Shown one piece after another: positions 36,121 through 45,320 of a stretch of 64,000 bases of DNA; the first letter of the stretch is position 1; every line of letters begins with the position of its first letter. This DNA comes from Dinoroseobacter shibae DFL 12 = DSM 16493 (GTDB taxonomy: Bacteria; Pseudomonadota; Alphaproteobacteria; Rhodobacterales; Rhodobacteraceae). The stretch is from assembly GCF_000018145.1 (NCBI RefSeq), contig NC_009952.1, forward strand, positions 248,001 to 312,000, in the 5' to 3' direction. The notes below the pieces were generated by a model. It made no database searches. It was not told where the DNA came from and saw only the letters and a list, made by a program, of their open reading frames with translations. The translations under genes and the position numbers were made by a program.

Positions 36121-36498
36121 CTAGCCGAAGTTGCACTGCGAACGAGCCTCTACCCTAGGGCTCTGAACTCCCTGCACGACCTCATCCGCAAGGCCCTGCT
36201 TTCGGCCGGGGCGTTGCTCTTGGCGGGTTGGGGCCGCAGTTTGTGCGCTTCGGGGGTACGTCGGGCGGGGGTGGTGGCGTGCGCTGCTGAGGATTTCGGG
36301 CGCAGGAGGTGCCGGGTTTTCTGCCTGGCGTGGGCGTCGTGCCCGCCAGGCATTCCGTCATTACGGTGCAGAGGCGCCGGGGCCTGTGGCCCGCAAGCAA
36401 TGAGACGCTCAAATTAATTCGCGCCCTGCGGAACCCCATGGAGTGGGGTGCGTTTGGATGATATGACTTCATCCTACTTCCACACAAAGGGGAAAGAA
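36121..36498. other. Non-coding stretch with a degenerate terminator-like repeat
   Basis: 378 bases without a gene. Bases 36177-36224 resemble 37250-37297 (about 37 of 47 positions the same). The rest should hold the promoter of the outer-membrane protein gene. AAAGGGGAAAG at its end is that gene's ribosome site. Confidence 0.5.
36177..36224. repeat. Direct repeat copy 1 (degenerate)
   Basis: Shares CATCCGCAAGGCCC and CCGGGGC with the copy at 37250-37297, 1073 bases away. In this copy the hairpin is broken by mismatches, so it would not terminate. Confidence 0.5.
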
Positions 36499-37113
36499 AT
36501 GTTCCGTACTGCTACTGCGTTCGGACTTGTTTTGGCGGCTTCCACAGGAAGCCTTTACGCGGGGAACCCGGAGCCTGCGCCCGTCGCGCCGGTGATGGTG
36601 GCGCCCGTCCCGGCGCCCGCGCCCTTCTGGGCGGGTGGCTATATCGGTGCCCAGCTCGGCTACGCCTATGGCGACTTCGACATCGATGCGGCCATCGATG
36701 GCGACGACAATGATGATGGTTTCATCGGGGGTTTGACCGCCGGTTACCTGTTTGACGTGGGCTCCGGCTGGTATGTCGGCCCCGAGGTCCAGTACGACTG
36801 GGCCGATCTGGAGATCACCGAGGATGGCGGGGACACCGCGAGCTTTGACGAGATCGCGCGTCTGAAGCTCATCGTCGGGCGGGAGATCGGCAACGGCCTG
36901 CTCTACGGCACGGCGGGCATCGCCTATGGCAGCCTCGACAGCGCCGGTGACGTGTTCGACGGAATCGACGGCAGCGATACGAACTGGCTCCTTGGCCTCG
37001 GCTATGACTACCGGGTGGGCGATAACTGGACCGTCGGGGGCGAGTACATGTACCACAGCTTCGACGACGTGGACCTCAACACGCTTCACATCAAGGCGGC
37101 CTACCGCTTCTGA
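36499..37113 (+). CDS. Outer-membrane beta-barrel protein, Omp25/31-like (204 aa)
   Basis: Signal peptide (FRTATAFGLVLAASTGSLYA), a Pro/Ala/Val linker (APVAPVMVAPVPAPAPF), then an eight-strand type barrel pattern with WAGGYIGAQLGYAYGDFDID, GLTAGYLFDVGSGWYVGPEV and a final aromatic residue (IKAAYRF) that fits a BAM insertion signal. The barrel is rich in Asp and Gly. Ligand or pore function is unknown. AAAGGGGAAAG supports the ATG at 36499 rather than an upstream in-frame ATG at 36463. A strong terminator follows. It is flanked by two related repeats. Confidence 0.88.
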   Translation: MFRTATAFGLVLAASTGSLYAGNPEPAPVAPVMVAPVPAPAPFWAGGYIGAQLGYAYGDFDIDAAIDGDDNDDGFIGGLTAGYLFDVGSGWYVGPEVQYDWADLEITEDGGDTASFDEIARLKLIVGREIGNGLLYGTAGIAYGSLDSAGDVFDGIDGSDTNWLLGLGYDYRVGDNWTVGGEYMYHSFDDVDLNTLHIKAAYRF

Positions 37114-37142
37114 GGTTGACGCATCCCTCGTGACGACGGCTC

Positions 37143-37169
37143 AAAGCCCCGCTTCCTGCGGGGCTTTTT
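37143..37169 (+). terminator. Rho-independent terminator after the outer-membrane protein gene
   Basis: Perfect 10-bp stem AAAGCCCCGC/GCGGGGCTTT, TTCCT loop, T-run. Confidence 0.9.
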
Positions 37170-37249
37170 GCGTGGCGGGCTGGGCCTGCTCGGTGTCGGT
37201 GGGCCGATATCGCCTGTGGCGCTTGACGCCCTGACCTGACTGCCGTACG

Positions 37250-37297
37250 AGACCCCATCCGCAAGGCCCCGGATTCGTCCGGGGCTTTGATTTTGGT
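37250..37297 (+). repeat. Direct repeat copy 2, containing a terminator-like hairpin
   Basis: Contains GCCCCGGA-TTCG-TCCGGGGC (37266-37285) with TTT, a good terminator hairpin with a UUCG loop. It lies 124 bases before rplB. The related copy at 36177 is degenerate. Confidence 0.6.
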
Positions 37298-37302
37298 TTG
37301 GT

Positions 37303-37320
37303 GCCGGGCAGAGCCCCGGC
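37303..37320. repeat. GC-rich palindrome upstream of rplB
   Basis: GCCGGG-CAGAGC-CCCGGC, followed by CTGC; the right half (CCCCGGCCTGC) matches the palindrome at 45686. Confidence 0.4.
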
Positions 37321-37408
37321 CTGCGACCAAGCGAGATGGGGACCTTCGGGGCCCTTCAAACCGAGAAGCCGGGTTCTACCCGGCACGCAACAACGGAAGA
37401 CAGAAAGC

Positions 37409-38251
37409 ATGGCACTCAAGTCGTATAAGCCGACGACGCCGGGCCAGCGTGGGCTGGTTCTGATCGACCGTTCCGAGTTGTGGAAAGGCCGTCCGGTCAA
37501 ATCCCTCACCGAGGGTTTGTCCAAGAAGGGTGGCCGGAACAACACTGGACGGATCACGATGCGCCGCCGGGGTGGCGGGGCAAAGCGTCTCTACCGGATC
37601 GTGGATTTCAAGCGTCGCAAGTTCGACGTGGAAGGCGTGATCACCCGGATCGAATATGACCCGAACCGGACCGCCTTCATCGCGCTGGTCACCTACACCG
37701 ATGGCGAGCAGGCCTATATCCTGGCCCCTCAGCGGACTGCCGTGGGCGACAAGGTGGTGGCCTCTCAGAAGGCCGACATCAAGCCGGGCAACGCGATGCC
37801 GTTCTCGGGCATGCCGATCGGCACGATCGTGCACAACATCGAGCTCAAGCCCGGCAAGGGCGGCCAGATCGCCCGTGCGGCGGGCACCTATGCCCAGTTC
37901 GTCGGCCGCGATGGCGGCTACGCCCAGATCCGTCTGAGCTCGGGCGAGCTGCGGCTTGTGCGGCAGGAATGCATGGCCACCGTCGGTGCCGTGTCGAACC
38001 CGGACAATTCGAACCAGAACCTCGGCAAGGCGGGTCGCAACCGGCACAAGGGCATTCGTCCTTCCGTGCGCGGTGTCGTGATGAACCCCGTCGATCACCC
38101 CCATGGTGGTGGTGAGGGCCGGACCTCTGGCGGGCGTCACCCGGTCACCCCCTGGGGCAAGCCGACCAAGGGGGCCCGTACCCGCAACAAGAACAAGGCG
38201 TCCAGCAAGCTGATCATCCGCTCGCGGCACGCCAAGAAGAAGGGCCGCTGA
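37409..38251 (+). CDS. rplB: 50S ribosomal protein L2 (280 aa)
   Basis: Core 23S rRNA binder needed for subunit joining and peptidyl transfer. It starts [20 protein letters not shown] and has the essential [20 protein letters not shown] loop near the C-terminus. The ATG at 37409 follows AACGGAAGACAGAAAG. It restarts the S10 gene set after a 4.4-kb insert, so a promoter must lie in the spacer behind the outer-membrane protein gene; none is obvious. Confidence 0.98.
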   Translation: MALKSYKPTTPGQRGLVLIDRSELWKGRPVKSLTEGLSKKGGRNNTGRITMRRRGGGAKRLYRIVDFKRRKFDVEGVITRIEYDPNRTAFIALVTYTDGEQAYILAPQRTAVGDKVVASQKADIKPGNAMPFSGMPIGTIVHNIELKPGKGGQIARAAGTYAQFVGRDGGYAQIRLSSGELRLVRQECMATVGAVSNPDNSNQNLGKAGRNRHKGIRPSVRGVVMNPVDHPHGGGEGRTSGGRHPVTPWGKPTKGARTRNKNKASSKLIIRSRHAKKKGR

Positions 38252-38254
38252 TAG

Positions 38255-38533
38255 ATGACGCGTTCTGTTTGGAAGGGCCCCTTTGTCGACGCTTACGTCC
38301 TCAAGAAGGCCGAGAAGACCCGCGAGTCGGGCCGCAACGAAGTGATCAAGATCTGGTCGCGCCGCTCCACCATCCTGCCGCAGTTCGTGGGCCTCACCTT
38401 CGGGGTCTACAACGGTCGCAAGCACATCCCGGTGAACGTCACCGAGGACATGATCGGCCAGAAGTTTGGCGAGTACTCTCCGACCCGGACCTATTACGGT
38501 CACGCGGCGGACAAGAAAGCGAAGAGGAAGTAA
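38255..38533 (+). CDS. rpsS: 30S ribosomal protein S19 (92 aa)
   Basis: 30S head protein near the A-site finger. It begins [20 protein letters not shown] and contains [18 protein letters not shown] and [17 protein letters not shown]. It starts 3 bases after rplB. Confidence 0.98.
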   Translation: MTRSVWKGPFVDAYVLKKAEKTRESGRNEVIKIWSRRSTILPQFVGLTFGVYNGRKHIPVNVTEDMIGQKFGEYSPTRTYYGHAADKKAKRK

Positions 38534-38536
38534 GTC

Positions 38537-38917
38537 ATGGGTAAGGACAAGAATCCCCGCCGCGTGGCTGAGAACGAGGCGATGGCCAAGACGCGCATGC
38601 TGCGCACCTCGCCGCAGAAGCTCAACCTCGTCGCGCAGATGATCCGGGGCAAGAAGGTCGACAAGGCGCTTGCCGATCTGACCTTCTCGCACAAGCGGAT
38701 CGCCGTGGACGTGAAGAAGTGCCTTCAATCCGCGATCGCCAATGCCGAGAACAACCATGGGCTGGACGTCGACGAGCTGATCGTCGCGGAAGCCTGGGTC
38801 GGCAAGAACCTGACCATGAAGCGCGGGCGTCCCCGGGCCCGTGGCCGGTTCGGCAAGATCATCAAGCCCTTTGCGGAAATCACCATCAAGGTCCGTCAAG
38901 TTGAGGAGCAGGCATAA
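38537..38917 (+). CDS. rplV: 50S ribosomal protein L22 (126 aa)
   Basis: Exit-tunnel protein whose loop, with that of L4, forms the constriction. Hallmarks are [20 protein letters not shown] and [20 protein letters not shown]. The macrolide-related loop appears intact. It ends within the TAATG overlap with rpsC. Confidence 0.98.
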   Translation: MGKDKNPRRVAENEAMAKTRMLRTSPQKLNLVAQMIRGKKVDKALADLTFSHKRIAVDVKKCLQSAIANAENNHGLDVDELIVAEAWVGKNLTMKRGRPRARGRFGKIIKPFAEITIKVRQVEEQA

Positions 38918-39639
38918 TGGGTAACAAGGTTAATCCCATCGGCATGCGGCTTCAGGTCAACCGGACCTGGGACAGCCGTTGGTATGCAGACACCAAGGAC
39001 TATGGTGACCTGCTGCTCGAGGATCTGAAGATCCGCGAGTTCATCAAGGAAGAATGCAAGCAGGCCGGCATCAGCCGTGTGATCATCGAGCGTCCGCACA
39101 AGAAGTGCCGGGTGACGATCCACACCGCCCGTCCCGGTGTCATCATCGGCAAGAAGGGTGCGGATATCGAAGGTCTGCGCCGCAAGATCGCGGCGATGAC
39201 CGACAGCGAGCTGCATCTGAACATCGTCGAGGTCCGCAAGCCGGAGCTGGACGCGGCCCTGGTCGGCGAGAGCATCGCCCAGCAGCTGGAGCGTCGGGTG
39301 TCCTTCCGCCGCGCCATGAAGCGCGCGGTGCAGAACGCCGTGCGCATGGGCGCGCAAGGCATCCGGGTGAACCTGGCGGGGCGTCTCGGCGGTGCGGAAA
39401 TCGCGCGGACCGAGTGGTACCGTGAGGGGCGTGTGCCGCTGCACACCCTGCGCGCGGATATCGACTTCGCCAATGTCGAGGCCACCACGGCCTACGGCAT
39501 CATCGGGATCAAGGTCTGGATCTTCAAGGGCGAGATCATGGAGCACGATCCGCAAGCGCGCGATCGGCGTCATGCCGAGCTGCAAGAAGGCGGTGGCCCG
39601 CGTCCCCAGGGTGGCGGTCGCCCGCGCCGGGATCGCTGA
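38917..39639 (+). CDS. rpsC: 30S ribosomal protein S3 (240 aa)
   Basis: mRNA-entry-site protein with KH domain ([19 protein letters not shown]) and the C-terminal signature [20 protein letters not shown]. The last ~30 residues are basic and Gly/Pro-rich, a usual variable tail. The start overlaps the rplV stop by one base. Confidence 0.98.
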   Translation: MGNKVNPIGMRLQVNRTWDSRWYADTKDYGDLLLEDLKIREFIKEECKQAGISRVIIERPHKKCRVTIHTARPGVIIGKKGADIEGLRRKIAAMTDSELHLNIVEVRKPELDAALVGESIAQQLERRVSFRRAMKRAVQNAVRMGAQGIRVNLAGRLGGAEIARTEWYREGRVPLHTLRADIDFANVEATTAYGIIGIKVWIFKGEIMEHDPQARDRRHAELQEGGGPRPQGGGRPRRDR

Positions 39640-39652
39640 GGAGTATTGAACG

Positions 39653-40066
39653 ATGCTGCAACCAAAGCGCACGAAATTCCGCAAACAGTTCAAGGGCCGC
39701 ATCCGGGGCGAGGCGAAGGGCGGGTCTGACCTGAACTTCGGCACCTACGGTCTGAAGGCCCTGCAACCCGAGCGGATCACCGCCCGCCAGATCGAAGCCG
39801 CCCGCCGGGCCATGACGCGTCACATGAAGCGTCAGGGCCGAGTCTGGATCCGGATCTTCCCGGACCTGCCGGTGACCTCCAAGCCCGTCGAAGTTCGGAT
39901 GGGTAAGGGCAAGGGCTCCGTCGATTTCTGGGCCTGCAAGGTCAAGCCGGGCCGGATCATGTTCGAGATCGACGGTGTCTCCGAGCCCGTGGCCCGCGAG
40001 GCCCTGCGCCTGGCGGCCATGAAGCTGCCGATCAAGACCCGCACGGTCGTCCGCGAGGACTGGTGA
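39653..40066 (+). CDS. rplP: 50S ribosomal protein L16 (137 aa)
   Basis: Positions the A-site tRNA on the 50S subunit. It starts [20 protein letters not shown] and contains [20 protein letters not shown] and [18 protein letters not shown]. It is followed by a terminator and four unrelated genes, not by rpmC as is usual. Confidence 0.98.
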   Translation: MLQPKRTKFRKQFKGRIRGEAKGGSDLNFGTYGLKALQPERITARQIEAARRAMTRHMKRQGRVWIRIFPDLPVTSKPVEVRMGKGKGSVDFWACKVKPGRIMFEIDGVSEPVAREALRLAAMKLPIKTRTVVREDW

Positions 40067-40156
40067 CCCGGTCGAAAACGCGAAAGCGTTTTCTGACCAG
40101 TTGGGTGTAGGCGGTTTTCGCAGAAAAGCGTCCGGGCCCCGCACCTTCCGAGTTTC

Positions 40157-40187
40157 AAGGCCCCCGCCTACACGGCGGGGGCTTTTT
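40157..40187 (+). terminator. Rho-independent terminator after rplP
   Basis: Stem AAGGCCCCCGCC/GGCGGGGGCTTT with a TACAC loop and five T; it splits the S10 and spc gene sets. Confidence 0.92.
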
Positions 40188-40216
40188 CGTCTCTCCCTTG
40201 CCGCGTTGGAATTACC

Positions 40217-40447
40217 ATGACCGCAGACACGCTCAAACCCGTCGACATCGTCAAATGGATCGCCACGATCATTCAACTGATCGGCTACGGCCTGACAGGG
40301 CTCAACCTTGTGCCGTGGAACATCTGGTTCTTCTTTGCGGGTATCTTCCTGTGGTTTGCCGTGGGCGTGATGTGGAAGGACCGCGCGATCATGGTGGTCC
40401 ATGTGGGCGCGTTCATCTCGCTGCTCGCGGGCTATCTGAACGCCTGA
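40217..40447 (+). CDS. Small two-helix inner-membrane protein (76 aa)
   Basis: Two or three hydrophobic helices (VKWIATIIQLIGYGLTGLNL, WFFFAGIFLWFAVGVMW and MVVHVGAFISLLAGYL), no signal peptide, no catalytic motif. The pattern resembles small membrane proteins of unknown function common in Rhodobacteraceae (possibly the DUF6552 group, uncertain). It sits 30 bases after the rplP terminator on the same strand. Confidence 0.72.
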   Translation: MTADTLKPVDIVKWIATIIQLIGYGLTGLNLVPWNIWFFFAGIFLWFAVGVMWKDRAIMVVHVGAFISLLAGYLNA

Positions 40448-40545
40448 TGGCGAGAGCACGTCCGTCGAGCCAGTCTCAAGCGCCTAGCGAAAATCGTTCC
40501 TATGTTGCATCGTTTGAGTAAGAGAAGACCTCGCCAGGGAACGGC

Positions 40546-40998
40546 TTGGTCGCGTGGAGTGCATTAAACGTGGAGCATGATCTTCTAGGCAGCTTTCTGA
40601 TTTGGCCTTGGGCGTGGAATAATCTCCTCGCACTTATTCCGTTCATGTTTGGGCCACTTGCCTTCCTATCGTGGGTTGCCCATGCAAATCGACATGCTCT
40701 TGAGCGTTTTTACTTTCTATACCTGTATTACGGGCAGTGGGTTTTCTTGGCCCCCTTGGTATTCTGCCTTGGAAGTGCGCACGCTGGCCTCCGTTCTTTC
40801 GCAGAAAACCTGAGGCGGAATAGCCCTGTTCAAGAAGGGTCGGCAGTGCTCTCTTTTGAAACATATGAAGTTATGGGTGCTACAACGGCTTTTGCCGCGT
40901 TGCAGTGGGTTGAGTTCTTACTCGTTTGCTTCGTTTTACTGCATGTACAATTTTGGGTAGTTCGCTTCGTTTTCTCAAAAGACGCCGCACGACGCTGA
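40546..40998 (+). CDS. Predicted membrane protein, unknown (150 aa)
   Basis: No family recognised. Three hydrophobic stretches are visible: NNLLALIPFMFGPLAFLSWV, FYFLYLYYGQWVFLAPLVF and WVEFLLVCFVLLHVQFWVV, with an aromatic-rich character. The start is uncertain: TTG at 40546 (AGGGAA upstream) or GTG at 40570. Base composition is clearly lower in G+C than the flanking genes, suggesting later arrival. It is on the same strand as the ribosomal genes. Confidence 0.6.
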   Translation: MVAWSALNVEHDLLGSFLIWPWAWNNLLALIPFMFGPLAFLSWVAHANRHALERFYFLYLYYGQWVFLAPLVFCLGSAHAGLRSFAENLRRNSPVQEGSAVLSFETYEVMGATTAFAALQWVEFLLVCFVLLHVQFWVVRFVFSKDAARR

Positions 40999-41019
40999 CG
41001 GTGCTCCATCCCAAGTGTT

Positions 41020-41409
41020 CTACCCCACCAAAACCACCGCCCAGCCCGCAAGGCCGATCTGGATCAGCTGGATCACCACCGACAGGCCGTGGAGCATACC
41101 GAAGGCTTTTTTGTCGCCGCGATCCGTGGCGGCGTTGATCTGGGCCATGAGGATCTGGCGGGCGTAGACGGTGCTGAGCGCGATCGCCGCGAACAGCCCG
41201 GCGGCCAGCGGGGAGACGAACCAGGCCGCGACCGCCGTGACCGCCGAGAGCCCGATCACCGCGAGGTAGTAGTAGGGGAAGGTGCCCCGCAGCAGTGGCC
41301 GCACCCGCTCCATCGGGAGTTGCGCGAACAGGACCGGCGCGAAGCCGAAGCTGTAGAACACCATGCCGCCCAGCAGGGTGGCGGACATCAAGAGCACAAG
41401 GTCGGTCAT
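41020..41409 (-). CDS. DUF4149-like inner-membrane protein (129 aa)
   Basis: Four membrane helices: LLMSATLLGGMVFYSFGFAP, YYYLAVIGLSAVTAVAAWFV, LFAAIALSTVYARQILMAQ and HGLSVVIQLIQIGLAGWAVV. The conserved text FAPVLFAQLP and QINAATDRGDKKAFGMLHG is typical of DUF4149 proteins (TMEM205-like), of unknown role. It converges with the preceding membrane gene and lies downstream of the oxygenase on the minus strand. Confidence 0.75.
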   Translation of the reverse strand: MTDLVLLMSATLLGGMVFYSFGFAPVLFAQLPMERVRPLLRGTFPYYYLAVIGLSAVTAVAAWFVSPLAAGLFAAIALSTVYARQILMAQINAATDRGDKKAFGMLHGLSVVIQLIQIGLAGWAVVLVG

Positions 41410-41460
41410 CGCAGCCTCCGGTTCCGGTCGCGGAACAGATAGGCGGCGTGGGCTCTCCGT

Positions 41461-42081
41461 CTATGCCCAGGCGTAATTGAAGCTGACGGAGATGCGTTCT
41501 TCCTCGGCCATGTTCATTGGGACCTCGTGGCGGAGCCAGCTCTCCCACAGGAGGACATCGCCGACGGCCGGTTTGGCGTAGACGAAGGTTTGCAGGTCTT
41601 CGGGGGCGTCTTTCAGCCGGGCGGGGGCGGCCATCATGCGGGCCGACCGGGGGTCTTCGAGTTTCAGGGCGGAGGTGCCTTCGGGCATGGCCACGTAGGT
41701 GGTGCCGGAGATCACCGAATGGGGGTGGATGTGGCTCGCATGCATCCCGCCCTGGGGCAGGATGTTGATCCAGATGTCTTCGAGTTTCAGCGCGCGGCCA
41801 TCGAGGTCGAAGGCGAGATCCTCGGCGAAGGCGGCGACATGGGCATCGAGCGCCTTGACGAGATCGGCGAAGATCGGGAAGCGCCAGGGCAGGTCTGTGA
41901 GCGACGCGTAGGAGGTGTAGCCGGGATAGCCGTTCTGCTCGCACCAGTCCTGTCCGGCATCGTCATCTTCGGCGATCACGAGGCAGGATTTCTCCAGCTC
42001 GCCCGGGTCCAGGGCGGGTCCGAACTCGGCCAGTTGCGCGCGGTAGAGCCGGGTGACGAAGAGAGAAGTGATCGCGGGCAT
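41461..42081 (-). CDS. Putative 2-oxoglutarate/Fe(II) oxygenase, TIGR02466-like (206 aa)
   Basis: Predicted cupin-fold dioxygenase. HASHIHPHSVISGTTYV (His114-His121 region) and DVLLWESWLRHEVPMN (His185) supply candidate metal ligands and match the family of small putative 2OG oxygenases seen in marine bacteria and phages. The substrate is unknown; relatives are sometimes linked to ribosome or RNA modification, but that is not shown for this one. GGAAGG precedes the ATG at 42081. It is divergent from rpmC, with a spacer of about 190 bases. Confidence 0.78.
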   Translation of the reverse strand: MPAITSLFVTRLYRAQLAEFGPALDPGELEKSCLVIAEDDDAGQDWCEQNGYPGYTSYASLTDLPWRFPIFADLVKALDAHVAAFAEDLAFDLDGRALKLEDIWINILPQGGMHASHIHPHSVISGTTYVAMPEGTSALKLEDPRSARMMAAPARLKDAPEDLQTFVYAKPAVGDVLLWESWLRHEVPMNMAEEERISVSFNYAWA

Positions 42082-42273
42082 GGGCCTTCCTTTCCGGGTC
42101 TGGGTCGGCAACCCGACGCACCCCTTGGAAAACAGGGAAATGCGGGCTTGCCATGGGTCTCTGGGGGGCCTATACGGCCCTCTCATCTTGGACTCCACCA
42201 GAATCGAGGTGACCCGGCATGCGGCAACGCATGAAAAGGGGCCCACTGGTGACGTTGAAAAAAGGAAATGGCG

Positions 42274-42480
42274 ATGAACGCCCAGGAACTGCGTGACAAG
42301 ACGCCGGACGAGCTGCGGGATCAGCTGGCCGCGTTGAAGAAGGAAGCCTTCAACCTGCGCTTCCAGCAGGCCACCGGCCAGCTCGAGAACACTGCCCGCA
42401 TGCGCTCCGTGCGCCGCGATGTGGCCCGGGTGGCCACGATCCTGACCGAAAAGGCCGCCGCTGCGGCCGCGACCGAATAA
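42274..42480 (+). CDS. rpmC: 50S ribosomal protein L29 (68 aa)
   Basis: Small helical tunnel-exit protein. It reads [20 protein letters not shown] and [27 protein letters not shown] gives 7-base spacing to the ATG at 42274; an in-frame ATG at 42268 would have only 1-2, so 42274 is chosen. The Ala-rich end ([10 protein letters not shown]) is a local variation. First gene of the spc set here. Confidence 0.97.
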
Positions 42481-42492
42481 GGAGCGCCGCAC

Positions 42493-42723
42493 ATGCCCAA
42501 GCGTATTCTGAATGGCGTTGTGACCAGCGACGCGAATGCCCAGACCGTCACCGTGTCCGTGGAGCGCCGCTTCACCCACCCGGTTCTGAAGAAGACGATC
42601 CGGAAGTCGAAGAAATACCGCGCCCATGACGCCGAGAACGCGTTCAAGGTCGGGGACAAGGTCCGCATTCAGGAATGCGCGCCGATGTCGAAAACCAAAC
42701 GTTGGGAAGTGATCGCCAACTGA
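42493..42723 (+). CDS. rpsQ: 30S ribosomal protein S17 (76 aa)
   Basis: Early 16S rRNA binder. It starts [20 protein letters not shown] and has [19 protein letters not shown]. It lies 12 bases after rpmC; rplN follows after 73 bases. Confidence 0.98.
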
Positions 42724-42796
42724 GGCATCGCTTTCGCGATTTATCGAAACCCTGGGGCGGCTCGCATCGCTGTCTCCAAAGGTCGGGAGAAACCAC

Positions 42797-43165
42797 ATGA
42801 TCCAGATGCAAACCAATCTGGATGTCGCTGACAACTCCGGCGCACGCCGTGTTCAGTGCATCAAGGTTCTGGGTGGGTCCAAGCGTAAATACGCCTCCGT
42901 CGGCGACATCATTGTCGTCTCGGTGAAGGAAGCCATCCCGCGCGGTCGCGTGAAGAAGGGCGACGTCCGCAAGGCCGTCGTCGTGCGCACCGCCAAGGAG
43001 GTCCGTCGCGAAGACGGGACCGCCATCCGCTTCGACCGCAACGCGGCCGTGATCCTCAACAACAACAACGAGCCGATCGGCACCCGGATCTTCGGGCCGG
43101 TGGTTCGCGAGTTGCGCGCGAAGAACTTCATGAAGATCATCTCGCTCGCGCCGGAGGTGCTCTGA
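42797..43165 (+). CDS. rplN: 50S ribosomal protein L14 (122 aa)
   Basis: 50S protein forming intersubunit bridge B8. It starts [20 protein letters not shown] and includes [19 protein letters not shown] and [16 protein letters not shown]. The stop overlaps the rplX start by one base. Confidence 0.99.
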
Positions 43166-43470
43166 TGGCTGCGAAACTCAAGAAGGGCGACAAGGTCGTC
43201 GTGCTGGCCGGCAAGGACAAGGGCAAGGAGGGCGAGATCACGTCCGTCTCGCCGAAGACCGGCAAGGCCGTGGTTGACGGGCTGAACATCGCCATCCGCC
43301 ACACCCGCCAGTCCCAGAACAGCCAGGGCGGCCGCATCCCGCAAGCGATGCCGATCGACCTGAGCAACCTGGCGCTCGTCGACAGCAACGGCAAACCGAC
43401 CCGCGTCGGCTTCCGCATGGAAGACGGCAAGAAGGTCCGCTTCGCCAAGACCACGGGGGAGGTTGTCTGA
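43165..43470 (+). CDS. rplX: 50S ribosomal protein L24 (101 aa)
   Basis: Assembly initiator with a KOW motif ([20 protein letters not shown]). It continues [20 protein letters not shown]. Both ends overlap neighbours by one base (TGATG). Confidence 0.98.
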   Translation: MAAKLKKGDKVVVLAGKDKGKEGEITSVSPKTGKAVVDGLNIAIRHTRQSQNSQGGRIPQAMPIDLSNLALVDSNGKPTRVGFRMEDGKKVRFAKTTGEVV

Positions 43471-44033
43471 TGTTGGACGCTGCCACCTATACACCGCGCC
43501 TGAAGGCGGCCTATGCGGAGACGATCCGCGCCGCCATGAAGGAAGAGTTCGGTTACAAGAACGACATGATGATCCCGCGCCTGGACAAAATCGTCCTGAA
43601 TATCGGCGCCGGGGCCGAGGCCGTGAAGGACAGCAAGAAGGCCAAGTCGGCTCAGGACGACCTGAGCGCGATTGCCGGTCAGCGGGCGGTCATCACCAAG
43701 GCCAAGAAGTCCATCGCGGGCTTCCGGGTGCGTGAAGACATGCCGCTCGGCGCCAAGGTCACCCTGCGCGGCGACCGCATGTACGAGTTCCTCGATCGTC
43801 TGATCACCATCGCCATGCCCCGCATCCGCGACTTCCGCGGCGTGAAGGGCTCGGCCTTCGACGGGCGGGGCAACTATGCCCTGGGGCTCAAGGAACACAT
43901 CGTCTTCCCCGAGATCAACTTCGACAAGGTCGATGAGGTCTGGGGCATGGACATCATCATCTGCACCACCGCGGCTTCGGACGCGGAAGCGAAAGCGCTG
44001 TTGAAGCATTTCAACATGCCCTTCAACTCGTGA
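43470..44033 (+). CDS. rplE: 50S ribosomal protein L5 (187 aa)
   Basis: Binds 5S rRNA and contacts S13 across the subunit interface. Family blocks include [60 protein letters not shown] and [20 protein letters not shown]. Confidence 0.99.
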   Translation: MLDAATYTPRLKAAYAETIRAAMKEEFGYKNDMMIPRLDKIVLNIGAGAEAVKDSKKAKSAQDDLSAIAGQRAVITKAKKSIAGFRVREDMPLGAKVTLRGDRMYEFLDRLITIAMPRIRDFRGVKGSAFDGRGNYALGLKEHIVFPEINFDKVDEVWGMDIIICTTAASDAEAKALLKHFNMPFNS

Positions 44034-44051
44034 CGCGCGGGAGAGACTGAT

Positions 44052-44357
44052 ATGGCTAAGAAAGCAATGATCGAACGCGAGAAGAAGCGTCAGAAGTTGG
44101 TGGCGAAATACGCCGCGAAGCGGGCCGCTTTGAAAGAGATCGCGAATGACGACAGCAAGCCGATGGAAGAGCGCTTCAAGGCGCGCCTGAAGCTGGCGGA
44201 ACTGCCGCGCAACAGCTCGGCGACCCGGCTGCACAACCGGTGCCAGCTGACGGGCCGTCCGCATGCCTATTACCGCAAACTGAAAATCAGCCGGATCGCC
44301 CTGCGCGACCTCGGCTCCGCAGGCCAGATCCCCGGCCTCGTGAAGTCCAGCTGGTAA
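44052..44357 (+). CDS. rpsN: 30S ribosomal protein S14, zinc-free form (101 aa)
   Basis: 30S head protein. This is the longer, zinc-independent type: [20 protein letters not shown] has one cysteine instead of the CxxC pairs of zinc-binding S14. It starts [20 protein letters not shown] and ends [11 protein letters not shown]. Confidence 0.98.
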   Translation: MAKKAMIEREKKRQKLVAKYAAKRAALKEIANDDSKPMEERFKARLKLAELPRNSSATRLHNRCQLTGRPHAYYRKLKISRIALRDLGSAGQIPGLVKSSW

Positions 44358-44370
44358 GGAGGGTTAGCAC

Positions 44371-44763
44371 ATGATGAACGATCCTCTCGGCGATATGCTG
44401 ACACGTATCCGGAATGCGCAGATGCGGGGCAAGTCCACCGTGCGCACGCCGGCCTCCAAGCTGCGGGCCTGGGTGCTCGATGTTCTGACCGACGAAGGCT
44501 ACATCCGTGGCTACGAGAAGGTCGCGGACAGCAAGCACCCGGAACTGGAGATCAGCCTCAAGTACTACGAGGGTGTTCCGGTGATCCGCGAGCTCAAGCG
44601 GGTGTCCAAGCCCGGCCGTCGCGTTTACATGGGGTCGAAAGACATCCCCTCGGTCCGCCAGGGCCTGGGTGTGTCCATCGTCTCTACCCCGCGCGGCGTC
44701 ATGTCCGATGCAAATGCACGCACTGCCAATGTTGGCGGCGAAGTGCTTTGCACGGTCTTCTAA
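44371..44763 (+). CDS. rpsH: 30S ribosomal protein S8 (130 aa)
   Basis: Central-domain 16S rRNA binder and, in enterobacteria, the repressor of the spc operon. Hallmarks are [20 protein letters not shown] and [28 protein letters not shown] sits 7 bases before the ATG at 44371. Confidence 0.98.
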   Translation: MMNDPLGDMLTRIRNAQMRGKSTVRTPASKLRAWVLDVLTDEGYIRGYEKVADSKHPELEISLKYYEGVPVIRELKRVSKPGRRVYMGSKDIPSVRQGLGVSIVSTPRGVMSDANARTANVGGEVLCTVF

Positions 44764-44775
44764 GGAGGTCCCGCG

Positions 44776-45309
44776 ATGTCCCGTATTGGTAAGAAACCGG
44801 TCGAGCTGCCCACAGGTGTCACCGCCTCCGTGTCCGGCCAGACCATCGAAGTGAAGGGGCCCAAGGCCACCCGCAGCTTCACCGCCACCGATGACGTGAC
44901 CCTCAAGGTCGAGGACAACGTCATCACCATCGAGCCGCGCGGCAAGTCCAAGCGCGCCCGCCAGCAGTGGGGCATGTCCCGCACCATGGTCGGCAATCTT
45001 GTGACCGGCGTCACGAACGGCTTCAAGAAAGAGCTGGAAATCCAGGGCGTGGGGTACCGGGCGCAGATGCAGGGCAACACCCTGAAGCTGAACCTCGGCC
45101 TGTCCCACGAGGTGAATTACGAGGTGCCCGCGGGCGTCACGGTCACCTGCCCGAAGGTCACGGAAATCGTGATCGAAGGCACCGATGAGCAACTCGTCGG
45201 CCAGGTTGCGGCCAACATCCGCGACTGGCGCAAGCCCGAGCCCTACAAGGGCAAGGGCATCCGCTACAAGGGCGAGTTCATCTTCCGCAAGGAAGGCAAG
45301 AAGAAGTAA
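44776..45309 (+). CDS. rplF: 50S ribosomal protein L6 (177 aa)
   Basis: Two-domain protein near the factor-binding site. It starts [20 protein letters not shown] and ends with the signature [27 protein letters not shown] precedes the ATG. Confidence 0.99.
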   Translation: MSRIGKKPVELPTGVTASVSGQTIEVKGPKATRSFTATDDVTLKVEDNVITIEPRGKSKRARQQWGMSRTMVGNLVTGVTNGFKKELEIQGVGYRAQMQGNTLKLNLGLSHEVNYEVPAGVTVTCPKVTEIVIEGTDEQLVGQVAANIRDWRKPEPYKGKGIRYKGEFIFRKEGKKK

Positions 45310-45320
45310 GGACGCGAGAC

